A stretch of DNA of 64,000 bases from Nocardioides terrigena (GTDB taxonomy: Bacteria; Actinomycetota; Actinomycetes; Propionibacteriales; Nocardioidaceae), in NCBI RefSeq assembly GCF_003047265.1, contig NZ_PZYY01000009.1, forward strand, positions 1-64,000, in the 5' to 3' direction. Position numbers and translations under genes: made by a program. This document shows, in pieces, positions 8,814 through 18,031 of this stretch. Position 1 is the first letter of the stretch, and each line of letters begins with the position of its first letter. The notes beneath the pieces are model-generated. The model saw nothing but the letters and a program-made list of their open reading frames with translations. It made no database searches and was not told where the DNA came from.

Positions 8814-10046
8814 TCAGCCCGCGCGCCGGGCGGCGGTGCGGATGCCGATCACGTCCCGGTAGTGCTCGAGCAGTCGCTCGTTCACGGCGTCCCAGGAGCG
8901 CCCCTGCACGCTGCGCGCGGCCGCTCGGGAGACGCGGGCGCGCAGGTCGTCGTCCTCGACGAGCCTGCGCACGTACGACGCCAGCTCGTTGCCGTCGCCG
9001 GGCCGGTAGAGGAAGCCGGCGGAACCGTCGTCCACGACGTCGATCGGCCCGCCGGCGCGGGGCGCCACGACCGGGACCCCCGACGCGAGGGCCTCCTGGG
9101 CGGCCTGGCAGTAGGTCTCGTGGCGCCCGGTGTGCACGAAGACGTCGAGGGTGGCGTGGGCGCGGCCCAGCTCGTCGCCGTGGAGCACGCCGAGGAAGGC
9201 CGCGTCGGGCAGCAGCGCCCGCAGCCGCTGCTCGTCGGGACCGCCGCCGACGACGACCACCCGGACGCCCGGGAGGCGGTCCACGTGGGTCAGCAGCTCG
9301 AGCTCCTTCTCCGGGGCGAGGCGACCGACGTACCCCACGAGCAGCTGCCCGTCCGGGGCCAGCTCGCGGTGGAGCGCCTCGTCGCGGAAGGACGGCGAGA
9401 ACATCTCGAGGTCGACGCCCCGCGGCCAGCGGGCGAGGCCGGGCAGCCGCATCTCCTCGAGCTGGGCCAGGGACGCCGTGGACGGGGCGAGCGTGCGGTC
9501 GACCACGAGGTGGATGCGGCGGGTCAGGGCGGTCATCGCCGCCATGCCTCCGGCGATGCCGTAGCGCTCGGCGAAGCCGACCAGGTCCGTCTGGTAGATC
9601 GCCACCGTCGGGATGCCGAGCTCACGCGCGGCGCGGGCCGCCTGGTAGCCCAGCGTGGCGGGTGAGGCGATGTGGACGACGTCGGGCTGGAAGCGGAGCA
9701 TCACCCCACGCAGGCGGCGCCGCGTCTCCAGGCCGATGCGGAAGTCCCGGTAGAACGGCAGGCTCGCGCCCCTCGCGATCGTGACGGGGAAGCCGGCGTA
9801 GGTCTCCGGACCGGTGGGAGCCACGAGCTCGGCGACGTGGCCCTGCGCGGCGAGGTGCTCGAGCACGCGGCGTACGGAGTTGGTGACCCCGTTGACCTGC
9901 GGCAGGAACGACTCGCTCGCGACCAGCACCCGGAGGCGGCCGGAGTCGGCCCGCAGCCGCTGGATCGGGGTGACGTTGGAGCGACCGAACGTCGCGTTGG
10001 AGGTGGCGGAGGCACGGGGGCGTCGGCGCAGCTGCACGGTGGCCAT
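8814..10046 (-). CDS. GT-B glycosyltransferase, probable GDP-mannose-dependent mannosyltransferase
   Basis: A 410-residue family 4-like glycosyltransferase. The acceptor-side motif ESFLPQVNGVTNSVRRVLEHL and the stretch YAGFPVTIARGASLPFYRDF closely resemble actinobacterial MgtA/PimB-type mannosyltransferases. The donor domain has GYVGRLAPEKELELL and the EX7E motif HETYCQAAQEALASG. Such enzymes add mannose to lipid carriers of the envelope. The first 35 residues are Arg/Ser-rich and of uncertain reality, but no good later start exists before the fold begins. It converges on the LOG-like gene with a 7-bp gap. Confidence 0.86.
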   Translation of the reverse strand: MATVQLRRRPRASATSNATFGRSNVTPIQRLRADSGRLRVLVASESFLPQVNGVTNSVRRVLEHLAAQGHVAELVAPTGPETYAGFPVTIARGASLPFYRDFRIGLETRRRLRGVMLRFQPDVVHIASPATLGYQAARAARELGIPTVAIYQTDLVGFAERYGIAGGMAAMTALTRRIHLVVDRTLAPSTASLAQLEEMRLPGLARWPRGVDLEMFSPSFRDEALHRELAPDGQLLVGYVGRLAPEKELELLTHVDRLPGVRVVVVGGGPDEQRLRALLPDAAFLGVLHGDELGRAHATLDVFVHTGRHETYCQAAQEALASGVPVVAPRAGGPIDVVDDGSAGFLYRPGDGNELASYVRRLVEDDDLRARVSRAAARSVQGRSWDAVNERLLEHYRDVIGIRTAARRAG

Positions 10047-10164
10047 GCCCCGGACGATGCGCCGGGTCGCGCAACGGACCGGGAGGCCGACGCGGACGAC
10101 ACGTGAACACTGGCCGACCGGACTCCCGGCCCGTCCACCCGCCGGTCACACGGGGTTCAGCACG

Positions 10165-10315
10165 CGCTCAGGCTTCGGCGGCGGTGCTGACTGCCACCTC
10201 GCACCTCGCCCGCTCCGCTGGCGCTCCGCGCGCTCAGGCTTCGGCGGCGGTGCTGACTGCCACCTCGCACCTCGCCCGCTCCGCTGGCGCTCCGCGCGCT
10301 CAGGCTTCGGCGGCG
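10165..10315. repeat. 66-bp direct tandem repeat (2 full units plus a partial third)
   Basis: Units begin cgctcaggcttcggcggcg at 10165, 10231 and 10297, an exact 66-bp period. The first two copies look identical over their full length (10165-10230 and 10231-10296). The third matches for only 19 bp, and that part is the real 3' end of rlmN, including its stop codon at 10300-10302. The array therefore looks like an end-of-gene segment followed by a non-coding 47-bp block, copied in tandem downstream of rlmN. The block contains the self-similar words cgctccgc and ctggcgctcc. Confidence 0.95.
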
Positions 10316-11436
10316 AGCTGCCCGCAGGCTCCGTCGATCTCGCGGCCGCGCGTGTCGCGGACCGTCGTCGGGATCCCCTTGGCCTCGAGCCGGCGGACGA
10401 ACTCGCGCTCGTCCTTGGGGTCGCTCGCCGTCCACTTCGAGCCCGGCGTCGGGTTGAGCGGGATCAGGTTGACGTGCACCCAGCCCCAGTCGCCGTACGA
10501 GTTGAGGACGTCGCCGAGCAGGTCGGCACGCTCGGCCTGGTCGTTGATGCCGCGCATCATGGCGTACTCGATGGAGACGCGACGCTTGGTGACGCGGGCG
10601 TAGTCCCACGCCGCCTGCACGGTCTCGGCGACCGAGAAGCGGGTGTTGATCGGCACCAGCTCGTTGCGCAGCTCGTCGTCGGGGGCGTGCAGGCTCAGCG
10701 CGAGGGTGACCGGGATGCCCTCCTCGGTGAGCTGCTTGATCCGGGGCACCAGGCCGACGGTGGAGACGGTGACGCCGCGGGCGCTCATGCCGAGCCCGGC
10801 CGGCGAGGGGTCGGTGAGACGGCGTACGGCGCCGATGACGGCCTTGTAGTTGGCCAGCGGCTCCCCCATCCCCATGAAGACGACGTTGGAGACGCGACCC
10901 GGACCGCCGGGCACCTCGCCGCGGGCCATCGACCGGGCCCCGGCGACGACCTGCTCGACGATCTCGGCGGTGGACATGTTGCGCTGGAGACCGCCCTGTC
11001 CGGTCGCGCAGAACGGGCAGGCCATCCCGCAGCCGGCCTGGCTGGAGACGCAGACCGTGGCCCGGTCGGGGTAGCGCATCAGCACCGACTCGACGAGCGC
11101 ACCGTCGAAGAGCTTCCACAGCGTCTTGCGGGTGGTGCCCTTGTCGGCCTCCTGGGTGCGCAGCGGCGTCATCAGGTGCGGCAGCAGCGCGGACACGAGC
11201 TCGTCGCGCTGGCCGGCCGGGAGGTCGGTCATCTCGGCGGGGTCGTCGACGAGGCGGCCGAAGTAGTGCGTCGACAGCTGCTTGGCGCGGAAGCCCGGGA
11301 GGCCCATCTCGGTGAGCAGGTCCTTGCGGCCCGCCTCGTCGAGGTCGGCGAGGTGGCGCGGCGGCTTCTTGCGGCCCTTGGGCTCGTTGAAGACGAGGGG
11401 CAGGGTCTTGATGGGTTCGGTCTCGGGAGCAGACAT
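10300..11436 (-). CDS. rlmN: 23S rRNA (A2503-C2)/tRNA methyltransferase, radical SAM
   Basis: A 378-residue radical-SAM enzyme that methylates C2 of A2503 in 23S rRNA and A37 in some tRNAs. It has the CxxxCxxC cluster motif CGMACPFC, the substrate-side [11 protein letters not shown] and [10 protein letters not shown], and a C-terminal segment with [15 protein letters not shown] whose Cys is the mechanistic methyl-accepting residue. The start at MSAPETEP is chosen because the upstream frame is Arg-rich shadow sequence. Its last codons lie inside the third unit of the 66-bp repeat. Confidence 0.96.
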   Translation of the reverse strand: MSAPETEPIKTLPLVFNEPKGRKKPPRHLADLDEAGRKDLLTEMGLPGFRAKQLSTHYFGRLVDDPAEMTDLPAGQRDELVSALLPHLMTPLRTQEADKGTTRKTLWKLFDGALVESVLMRYPDRATVCVSSQAGCGMACPFCATGQGGLQRNMSTAEIVEQVVAGARSMARGEVPGGPGRVSNVVFMGMGEPLANYKAVIGAVRRLTDPSPAGLGMSARGVTVSTVGLVPRIKQLTEEGIPVTLALSLHAPDDELRNELVPINTRFSVAETVQAAWDYARVTKRRVSIEYAMMRGINDQAERADLLGDVLNSYGDWGWVHVNLIPLNPTPGSKWTASDPKDEREFVRRLEAKGIPTTVRDTRGREIDGACGQLAAEA

Positions 11437-11492
11437 CAGGCCACGATCCTCCCACCGCTCCCCCGCTCGCGGCGAACCGGCGGGACGAGCAC

Positions 11493-11855
11493 TCAGCTCA
11501 CGTCGTACTGGACCATGAAGTAGAGGACCAGGGAGGCCACCCCGAGCACCACCAGGGCGGTGACGACCATCCCGATCACCATGAAGACACCGAACCGCCG
11601 GGTCTTGCGCTTGGCGAGCAGCACGATGGGGAGCACGAGGGCGATCAGGACCAGCGGGAACAGGTCCTGGGCACGCTCGTAGGGGAAGAACAGCCGCAGC
11701 ACGCCGGCGAAGCCCCCGGGCAGGGCGGTCACGAAGAGCATGCCGGCGAAGAAGCCCGTGATGCCCGCGAAGGTGGGGTGGCTCTGGTGCCACCAGCTGG
11801 GCTCGGCGGTCGGCTCGACCCGTTGCTGGGTCTCGGTCGTCTCCGGCGTGCTCAT
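11493..11855 (-). CDS. Small membrane protein of unknown function
   Basis: A 120-residue protein: a polar N-terminus with Pro/Thr/Glu (1-25), then three predicted membrane segments (about 28-55, 65-82, 93-115). A basic loop KRKTRRFG lies between the last two. No catalytic motif is visible. It sits between rlmN and a histidine phosphatase, all on the minus strand with short gaps, so it is probably co-transcribed. I do not recognise a family. Confidence 0.75.
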   Translation of the reverse strand: MSTPETTETQQRVEPTAEPSWWHQSHPTFAGITGFFAGMLFVTALPGGFAGVLRLFFPYERAQDLFPLVLIALVLPIVLLAKRKTRRFGVFMVIGMVVTALVVLGVASLVLYFMVQYDVS

Positions 11856-11859
11856 GGCC

Positions 11860-12381
11860 TCATCGTAGGGCGGCGGGGACCTCGATCACGTCGGGCATGC
11901 CGAGTGACGCCCACCTCACCAGGTCCGGCTCGCGGCCGGTCAGCGCGGCGACGAGCAGGGTCCACGCGGTGCCGTGGCCCACCATCACGACGTCGTCGTC
12001 ACCGTGCACGTCGAGGATCCGGCGTACGGCGGGCAGCAGCCGCTCGCGGGTGGCGGCGAGGGGCTCCCAACCCGGTGCTGCGGGCTCCGCCGGCTCGGCG
12101 AAGGCGGCCCGGACCCGGTCGGGGAAGTCGTCGAGCAGACCGGCCGCGCGCTCGTGCTCGCGGAGCTCGTCGACGATGCCGACGTCGCCGTCGGTGAGCA
12201 GCTGGGCGGTCTGCTGGGCCTTGGGCTCGGGCGAGCAGAACCACGCCGCCCGGGCCGGCAGGCGGCCGGACCCGCGCAGCTCCCAGACGGCGTCGAAGCC
12301 CGCCGGGTCGAGATCCCACTCGCTGGCCGGCCGGTCGGGGTCGACGAGGGAGCGGCCGTGCCGGACGAGGAACAAGGTCAT
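11860..12381 (-). CDS. Histidine phosphatase family protein
   Basis: A 173-residue protein of the phosphoglycerate-mutase-like superfamily. The phospho-histidine motif LVRHGRS is at the N-terminus and the second histidine is in VMVGHGTAWTLL. SPEPKAQQTA carries the usual phosphate-binding position. At this size it is a small phosphatase, not a true mutase; the substrate cannot be told from sequence. Its stop is 4 bp from the start of the downstream membrane protein gene. Confidence 0.85.
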   Translation of the reverse strand: MTLFLVRHGRSLVDPDRPASEWDLDPAGFDAVWELRGSGRLPARAAWFCSPEPKAQQTAQLLTDGDVGIVDELREHERAAGLLDDFPDRVRAAFAEPAEPAAPGWEPLAATRERLLPAVRRILDVHGDDDVVMVGHGTAWTLLVAALTGREPDLVRWASLGMPDVIEVPAALR

Positions 12382-12405
12382 GGACGCAACCGTGTCACAG
12401 GCGCA

Positions 12406-13287
12406 TCAGGTGAAGACGAGGTAGTGCAGGAGCAGCCAGATCGGCGCGATGGTGGCCAGCAGCGAGTCGAGCCGGTCCATGAGGCCGCCGTGGCCGGGGA
12501 TGACCTGGCTCATGTCCTTGATGCCCAGGTCGCGCTTGATGACCGACTCGCACAGGTCGCCCAGGGTCGCCATCACCGCGGCGATCAGACCGAGGACCAC
12601 GCCCACCCACCAGTCGCCCTCGAGGAGGTAGACCACCAGGGCGACGCCGGCCGCGACGCAGAAGACCAGCGAGCCGACGAAGCCCTCCCACGACTTCTTG
12701 GGCGAGATGACCGGGGCCATCGGGTGCTTGCCGAAGAGCACGCCGGCTATGTAGCCGCCGATGTCGGAGGCGATGGTGACCACGATGAAGGTGATGATCC
12801 CCTTGACGCCCTCGTCGAAGCGCTCGAAGCCGGTGGCCCCGCCCTCGGCCAGCATCAGCGCCACGAAGGAGCCGAGGAACGGCACGTAGACGAGGGTGAA
12901 GATGGAGGCGGTGGCGTTCTTGACGTAGCCGTCGATGCCGCGCCGCAGGAGCCACAGCATGATCACCAGGCCGGTGACCGCGGTCGCGGTCACCAGCGCC
13001 GGCGCGCCCCAGAAGTAGGCGACGACGACCATGACCACGCCGCCCACCATCAGCGGCTGCTCGGGCAGGTCGATGTCCTTGGCGAGCATCCCCTTGCGGA
13101 GCTCCCACACGGCCACCACGACGGCCGCCGCGACGATCACCATGAAGGCGGTCTTCCACACCGCGAGGGACGCGGCGATGGCGCCGAGGAGCACCACGGC
13201 AGAGCCGATCGCGGCCGGGAGGTTGCGACCGGCGCGGCCGTGGTCCTTCTGGGGTGCCGTCGGGGCGGGCATGGTCGGGGACGCCAT
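12406..13287 (-). CDS. cdsA: Phosphatidate cytidylyltransferase (CDP-diglyceride synthase)
   Basis: A 293-residue integral membrane enzyme making CDP-diacylglycerol from phosphatidic acid and CTP. Several hydrophobic helices precede the family signature near the C-terminus: SPKKSWEGFVGS, then GDLCESVIKRDLGIKD and PGHGGLMDRLDS, which hold the metal-binding Asp residues. The start ATG shares a base with the frr stop (TGATG). The order pyrH-frr-cdsA is conserved widely in bacteria. Confidence 0.95.
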   Translation of the reverse strand: MASPTMPAPTAPQKDHGRAGRNLPAAIGSAVVLLGAIAASLAVWKTAFMVIVAAAVVVAVWELRKGMLAKDIDLPEQPLMVGGVVMVVVAYFWGAPALVTATAVTGLVIMLWLLRRGIDGYVKNATASIFTLVYVPFLGSFVALMLAEGGATGFERFDEGVKGIITFIVVTIASDIGGYIAGVLFGKHPMAPVISPKKSWEGFVGSLVFCVAAGVALVVYLLEGDWWVGVVLGLIAAVMATLGDLCESVIKRDLGIKDMSQVIPGHGGLMDRLDSLLATIAPIWLLLHYLVFT

Positions 13288-13844
13288 CAGACCTCGAGAA
13301 GCTCGGCTTCCTTGTTCTTGAGCATCTCGTCGATCGCGTCGGTGTGCTTCTTGGTGGTGACGTCGAGCTTCTTCTCGCCGCCTGTGACGTCGTCCTTGCC
13401 GACCTCGCCGTCCTTCTCGAGCCGCTCCATGCCCTGCTTGGCCGTGCGGCGCAGGTTGCGGACCGCGACCCGGCCGTCCTCGGCCTTGGCGCGCGCGAGC
13501 TTGATGTACTCCTTGCGGCGCTCCTCGGTCAGCTCGGGGAAGCCGCAGCGCAGCACCTTGCCGTCGTTGGCCGGGTTGACGCCCAGGTCGGAGTCGCGGA
13601 TGGCCCGCTCCAGGTTGCCCATCACGCCGATGTCGTAGGGGGAGATCAGGATCGTCCGCGCGTCCTGCGAGGTGAAGGACGCGAGCTGCTGGATGGGCGT
13701 CGGCGTGCCGTAGTAGTCGACCACGATCTTGTTGAACATGCTCGGGTGGGCGCGGCCGGCACGGATCGCGGCGAACTCCTCGCGGGTCGCCTCGACCGAC
13801 TTGGCCATCTTCTGGTCGGCCTCGTTGAGGACATCGTTGATCAC
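13287..13844 (-). CDS. frr: Ribosome recycling factor
   Basis: A 185-residue protein that splits post-termination ribosomes with EF-G. It shows the typical three-helix-bundle and beta-domain layout: N-terminal MINDVLNEADQKM, RAGRAHPSMFNKI, YYGTPTPIQQLAS, and a Lys/Glu-rich C-terminal helix. Length is standard. It uses a GTG start at 13844. It lies 76 bp downstream of pyrH and is coupled to cdsA. Confidence 0.97.
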   Translation of the reverse strand: MINDVLNEADQKMAKSVEATREEFAAIRAGRAHPSMFNKIVVDYYGTPTPIQQLASFTSQDARTILISPYDIGVMGNLERAIRDSDLGVNPANDGKVLRCGFPELTEERRKEYIKLARAKAEDGRVAVRNLRRTAKQGMERLEKDGEVGKDDVTGGEKKLDVTTKKHTDAIDEMLKNKEAELLEV

Positions 13845-13920
13845 GTGCTTGCTCCTACCGGGTTGTCTCGTGCGTCGGCGTGCTTCTGGGACTGGGATCG
13901 TGTGGGGGTCTCGTGCCCGC

Positions 13921-14637
13921 TCAGCCGTCGCGGCTCACGAGCGTGCCAATCTTCTCACCCTGGACGGACCGGGCGATCGTGCCGGGGGTCGAGAGGTTGA
14001 AGAACACCATCGACATGTTGTTGTCGCGGGCGAGGCTGATGGCCGTCGCATCGGCGACCTTGAGGTTGCGGGCGAGGTACTCGTCGTAGCTCAGGTCGTC
14101 GAACTTGACGGCGTCCGGGTTGGTCTTGGGGTCGGAGTCGTAGACCCCGTCGACGCCCTGCTTGCCCATCAGGATGACCTCGCAACGGGTCTCCAGCGCC
14201 CGCTGCGCGGCGACCGTGTCGGTGGAGAAGAACGGCATGCCGGCACCGGCGCCGAAGATGACGACGCGGCCCTTCTCCATGTGCCGGATGGCGCGCCGCG
14301 GGATGTAGGGCTCCGCGACCTGCCCCATCGCGATGGCGGTCTGCACGCGCGTCTCCACGCCCTGCTGCTCGATCAGGTCCTGCAGCGCCAGGCAGTTCAT
14401 CACCGTGCCGAGCATGCCCATGTAGTCGGCACGCGCCCGCTCCATCCCGCGCTGCTGCAGCTCGGCACCCCGGAAGAAGTTGCCGCCGCCGACCACGATC
14501 GCGACCTGGACGCCGTCGCGGGCCACGTCGGCGATCTCCTTGGCGATGGCGCTGATCACGTCGAGGTCGAGCCCGACCTGGCCTCCGCCGAACACCTCTC
14601 CCGACAGCTTGAGCAGGACTCGGTTGTAGGCGGCCAC
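13921..14637 (-). CDS. pyrH: UMP kinase
   Basis: A 238-residue amino-acid-kinase-fold enzyme phosphorylating UMP to UDP for nucleotide and cell-wall precursor synthesis. Visible motifs are LLKLSGE near the start, [31 protein letters not shown] and [13 protein letters not shown]. The GTG start (14637) is preceded by agggaa. A strong hairpin separates it from tsf, so pyrH-frr-cdsA probably has its own promoter in the 14640-14729 interval. Confidence 0.97.
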   Translation of the reverse strand: MAAYNRVLLKLSGEVFGGGQVGLDLDVISAIAKEIADVARDGVQVAIVVGGGNFFRGAELQQRGMERARADYMGMLGTVMNCLALQDLIEQQGVETRVQTAIAMGQVAEPYIPRRAIRHMEKGRVVIFGAGAGMPFFSTDTVAAQRALETRCEVILMGKQGVDGVYDSDPKTNPDAVKFDDLSYDEYLARNLKVADATAISLARDNNMSMVFFNLSTPGTIARSVQGEKIGTLVSRDG

Positions 14638-14729
14638 AGGTGTTCCCTTCGACGACTGGTGGGTCGGGGCAAACCTACCGGTGGGTCACCCCTCCCGGCG
14701 AACGCGGTGGTCCCCCTGCGGGTGTACGA

Positions 14730-14769
14730 CGACGGGGCCGGCACGACTCTCGTCGTACCGGCCCCGTCG
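14730..14769 (-). terminator. Strong intrinsic terminator after tsf
   Basis: A 12-bp perfect stem (14730-14741 with 14758-14769, cgacggggccgg) is extended inward by five more pairs after one mismatch, closing on a 4-base loop. It lies 43 bp past the tsf stop on the minus strand. There is no U-tract, as is common in high-GC actinobacteria. It should end the rpsB-tsf transcript. Confidence 0.8.
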
Positions 14770-14812
14770 GGGTGCCTCGGCGATGTCGCCGTGGCGGTGC
14801 TGTGTCAGCGGG

Positions 14813-15625
14813 TCAGGCGCCGACCTCGAAGCGCACGAAGCGCTTCACGGTGGTGCCGGCCGCGTCGAGGACGGCCTTGACCGACTTCTTGTTCTCGGTC
14901 ACCGACGGCTGGTCGAGGAGGGCGACCTCCTTGTAGAAGCCGTTGAGGCGACCCTCGGTGATCTTGGCGATGGCAGCCTCCGGCTTGCCCTCCTCGCGGG
15001 AGGTGGCCTCGGCGATCTCGCGCTCCTTGGCGACGACGTCCGCGGGGACCTCGTCACGGGAGAGGTACGTCGGGCGCATCGCGGCGATCTGCTTGGCGGC
15101 ACCGTCGGCGCCGGCCTCGTTGCCGTCGTACTCCACCAGCACGCCGATGGCGGGCGGCAGGTCGGCGGACCGCTTGTGCATGTAGGCGACGGTCTCGCCC
15201 TCGAAGTACGCGACGCGACCGAGCTCGATCTTCTCGCCGATCGTCATGGCCAGGCCGTCGACGACCTCGCCGACGGTCTTGTCACCGAGCTGGACGGCCT
15301 TGAGGGCCTCGGTGTCGCCGGCCTTGGCCTCGGCCGCCGCGTCGGCGATCTGCTGCGCGGCGGACACGAAGTCGTCACCCTTGGCCACGAAGTCGGTCTC
15401 GCACTTGAGCTCGACGAGGGCGCCGCCGGAGCGGGCGACCAGGCCGGCCGAGGCCTCGCGCTCGGCGCCGCGCTCGGCCATCTTCTTGCCCAGCTTGATG
15501 CGGATGAGCTCGGAGGCCTTGTCGAAGTCGCCGTCGGCCTCGGTGAGGGCCTTCTTGCAGTCCATCATGCCGGCGCCGGTGAGCTCGCGGAGCTTCTTGA
15601 CGTCAGCGGCGGAGATGTTCGCCAT
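14813..15625 (-). CDS. tsf: Translation elongation factor Ts
   Basis: A 270-residue nucleotide-exchange factor for EF-Tu. The N-terminal UBA-like helix region carries [19 protein letters not shown], followed by the [14 protein letters not shown] core segment that contacts EF-Tu. Length is normal for actinobacteria. It follows rpsB after 47 bp in the usual rpsB-tsf operon. The start at 15625 is preceded by aggaagaaggaac, a good ribosome-binding site. Confidence 0.97.
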   Translation of the reverse strand: MANISAADVKKLRELTGAGMMDCKKALTEADGDFDKASELIRIKLGKKMAERGAEREASAGLVARSGGALVELKCETDFVAKGDDFVSAAQQIADAAAEAKAGDTEALKAVQLGDKTVGEVVDGLAMTIGEKIELGRVAYFEGETVAYMHKRSADLPPAIGVLVEYDGNEAGADGAAKQIAAMRPTYLSRDEVPADVVAKEREIAEATSREEGKPEAAIAKITEGRLNGFYKEVALLDQPSVTENKKSVKAVLDAAGTTVKRFVRFEVGA

Positions 15626-15672
15626 GTTCCTTCTTCCTCGAAGTAGAAAGGTGGGTGGGAGCCGGGAGGAGG

Positions 15673-16878
15673 TCAGTCCTTGGTCTCGGCGTTGACGAAG
15701 CCCGCGGCCTCGGCGGCGTCGGCGGTGCGGAACCACACGTCGGCGTTGGTGCGGTCGAACCAGGGGCTGGTCGGGGCGTGGAACTTCTTGGAGTTCTCGT
15801 TGCCCTTGATCTCGAAGCCCTCGGGGGCCGAGCCGTCCTCGAGCGCGGCGGCGGAGTCGGCGCCGTAGGGGGCGTCGGTCTTCTCGTCGGCCTTCTCGTC
15901 AGCCTTGACCTCGGTCTCGACCTTCTCGTCGGCCTTGGCCTCGGTCTCGACCTTCTCGTCGGCCTTGGCCTCGGTCTTGGTCTCGGCGTCCGCGGCGGGG
16001 GCCTCGGTCGCAGCCTCGGCGGCGGGGGCCTCGGACGCGGCACCGGTGGCCTCGGCGGCCGGGGTGTCGTCGGTCTTGGCGTCGCCGCCGGTGGCCTCGA
16101 CGGCCGCCTTCTCGGCGTCACCGGCGAGGAGCTCGCGCTCCCACTCGGCCAGCGGCTCGGCGGCCGTGGCGTCGGCGGTCTTGGCGCCCGAGCGGGACAT
16201 GAGGCCCTCGGCCACGGCGTCGGCGACCACGCGGGTCAGCAGGCCGACGGCGCGGATGGCGTCGTCGTTGCCCGGGATCGGGAAGTCGACGAGGTCGGGG
16301 TCGCAGTTGGAGTCCAGGATGCCGATGATCGGGATGTGCAGCTTGCGGGCCTCCTCGACGGCGAGGTGCTCCTTGTTGGTGTCGACGATCCACACCGCGG
16401 AGGGGACCTTCGACATGTCGCGGATGCCGCCGAGGGTCCTGTCGAGCTTGTCACGCTCGCGCTTCATCTGAAGCAGTTCCTTCTTGGTGCGGTTGGAGCC
16501 CGCGACGTCGTCGAAGTCGATCTCGTCGAGCTCCTTGAGGCGGTTGATCCGCTGGTGCACCGTCTGGAAGTTGGTGAGCATGCCACCGAGCCAGCGCTGG
16601 TTGACGTAGGGCATCCCGACGCGCGTCGCCTGCTCGGCGATGGCCTCCTGGGCCTGCTTCTTGGTGCCCACGAACATCACGACACCGCCCTTGGCGACGG
16701 TCTCCTTGACGAAGGCGTAGGACCGGTCGATGTAGGCCAGCGACTGCTGCAGGTCGATGATGTAGATGCCGTTGCGCTCGGTCATGATGAAGCGCTTCAT
16801 CTTGGGGTTCCAACGACGGGTCTGGTGACCGAAGTGGACGCCGCTCTCGAGCAGCTGGCGCATGGTGACGACTGCCAT
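15673..16878 (-). CDS. rpsB: 30S ribosomal protein S2 with long C-terminal extension
   Basis: 401 residues, of which about 1-228 are a normal S2 ([48 protein letters not shown]). Residues 229-352 are an Ala/Glu/Asp/Lys-rich linker with tandem [10 protein letters not shown] repeats. Residues about 353-396 form a compact block ([37 protein letters not shown]) like the small GN-S-HxP-RT-WF-AAGF domain known to me as the sunset domain in actinobacterial proteins. Ribosome-binding site caggaga precedes ATG 16878. The function of the tail is unknown. Confidence 0.95.
   Translation of the reverse strand: MAVVTMRQLLESGVHFGHQTRRWNPKMKRFIMTERNGIYIIDLQQSLAYIDRSYAFVKETVAKGGVVMFVGTKKQAQEAIAEQATRVGMPYVNQRWLGGMLTNFQTVHQRINRLKELDEIDFDDVAGSNRTKKELLQMKRERDKLDRTLGGIRDMSKVPSAVWIVDTNKEHLAVEEARKLHIPIIGILDSNCDPDLVDFPIPGNDDAIRAVGLLTRVVADAVAEGLMSRSGAKTADATAAEPLAEWERELLAGDAEKAAVEATGGDAKTDDTPAAEATGAASEAPAAEAATEAPAADAETKTEAKADEKVETEAKADEKVETEVKADEKADEKTDAPYGADSAAALEDGSAPEGFEIKGNENSKKFHAPTSPWFDRTNADVWFRTADAAEAAGFVNAETKD
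15911..15970. repeat. 30-bp coding tandem repeat in the S2 linker
   Basis: Two identical 30-bp units lie at 15911-15940 and 15941-15970, with degenerate partial units on both sides (from about 15889 to 15980). They encode the 10-residue acidic/basic repeat [10 protein letters not shown] in the S2 extension. A multiple of three keeps the frame, so copy number may vary between strains. Confidence 0.9.
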
Positions 16879-17295
16879 GTGTATCTCCTGTGTGATGGAG
16901 GCGCTCGCGTTGTGCCCGGCCTTCTGGCAGGCCGGACCGGGAGCGTGCTCCGGTTGGTTTCAGTTGCTGCACCCGACGGGTGTCGGTTGCCCTGACGCTC
17001 GCGCGCGATCCCATCCGCCCTCGTGGTGCAGGTGCGGAACTCAGGGACTCGCGCCCACGGGTGGTCGGCCTCCACGGAGAGAGCCCGTCGCGGTCTGTGA
17101 GCGTGCGAAGTCAGCCCATGGTCGATCTGGTGGTGCCGGGCTGCTCTGCGAATCGTAGGCCACCGCCCCGGCGGCGGGCCAATCGAAGGACTGGCGCGGT
17201 CCCGGAGCGGTCCACAGGGTGTCGGCGGCCGGTGCTCCTCCACAGTACGACGCCCCTTTGTCGCGCCCGTCGTGCCCGCCGCGGACGCTGTCCGG
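16879..17295. other. Divergent intergenic region and long rpsB leader
   Basis: About 417 bp separate rpsB (minus) from the M23 peptidase gene (plus). Near rpsB there is a ribosome-binding site and a hairpin (16916-16921 ccggcc paired with 16930-16935 ggccgg, 8-base loop). The rest shows no conserved coding frame, tRNA or repeat. If the promoter suggested at 17152-17182 is real, the rpsB leader is roughly 270 nt, long enough for autogenous control by S2. No known leader motif could be matched by eye. Confidence 0.55.
17152..17182 (-). promoter_or_regulatory. Candidate sigma-A promoter for rpsB-tsf
   Basis: On the minus strand, TTGGCC (17177-17182) and TACGAT (17152-17157) are 19 bp apart. Both are imperfect matches to housekeeping -35 and -10 hexamers and the spacing is slightly long. 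It is the best pair seen by eye in this gap; other placements are possible. Confidence 0.25.
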
Positions 17296-18003
17296 ATGAC
17301 CTCCCTCGCTCCACGTCCGGACGCGCGCCGCATGGTGGCTTCCGCCCTGCCCGCGGTGCTGGCCGTGCTCGTGGTGCTGGCCTGGCCGGCCTCCTCGGCC
17401 GGTGCCGAGGACCCCGACCCGGTGGGGGTCTGGCCGCTCGATCCGCGACCCGACGTGGTGGCGACGTTCGACCCGCCGGACGACCCGTGGGGAGCCGGGC
17501 ACCGCGGCGTCGACCTGGCCGGACGGATCGGGCAGCCGGTGCGGTCGGCGCTCCCCGGGGAGGTCGCCTTCGCCGGAAGCATCGCGGGCAAGCCGGTGGT
17601 GACCGTGTCGCACGGCGACACCCGGACGACGTACGAACCCGTCGTCGCCTCCGTCGCCGTCGGCGCCCGGGTGGCGGCCGGGGACGTCCTCGGGGTCCTC
17701 GACCTGGCGGCCAGCCACTGCTTCCCCCGGGCCTGTCTGCACTGGGGGTGGCGGCGCGGGGAGACCTACCTCGACCCGCTCGACCTCGTCGGGGGCGGAC
17801 CGGTGCGGCTGTTGCCGCTGTGGCGCGACGAGCCGGCCGCCGGTGGTGCCTGGCGTCCTCCCGTGCACCCGTACGCCGCGTGGTCACCGCTCGTGCACGA
17901 CGCCTCCGACCACGTCGGCTCCTCCCCCGTCGCCCGGGGCCCCGCCGGTCGCGGTCGGGACGACCCTCCCCCGGGCGGTCGCCCGCTCGAGGCCCTCCCC
18001 TGA
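17296..18003 (+). CDS. Secreted M23-family metallopeptidase
   Basis: A roughly 235-residue protein with a signal peptide (RRMVASALPAVLAVLVVLAWPASSAGA) and an M23/LytM domain. The zinc motif HxxxD is GHRGVDLAG, and the second site CLHWGWR gives HxG in place of the usual HxH. M23 enzymes cut peptidoglycan cross-links; with the altered second motif, activity is uncertain. A Pro/Arg/Gly-rich tail follows. The ATG at 17296 is preferred over GTG 17272; ATG 17332 is also possible. It converges on xerC. Confidence 0.85.
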   Translation: MTSLAPRPDARRMVASALPAVLAVLVVLAWPASSAGAEDPDPVGVWPLDPRPDVVATFDPPDDPWGAGHRGVDLAGRIGQPVRSALPGEVAFAGSIAGKPVVTVSHGDTRTTYEPVVASVAVGARVAAGDVLGVLDLAASHCFPRACLHWGWRRGETYLDPLDLVGGGPVRLLPLWRDEPAAGGAWRPPVHPYAAWSPLVHDASDHVGSSPVARGPAGRGRDDPPPGGRPLEALP

Positions 18004-18031
18004 GTTGCTGGCCCCGCGTCCCGCGTCGGGG

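Noticed and set aside
10165-10315. CRISPR array
   Set aside because: The unit is 66 bp with no separate spacers; successive copies are contiguous and identical. No cas genes are present.
17272-17295. GTG 17272 as the start of the M23 peptidase
   Set aside because: It adds PAADAVR without a ribosome-binding site; the ATG at 17296 gives a more usual signal peptide. The choice is not certain.
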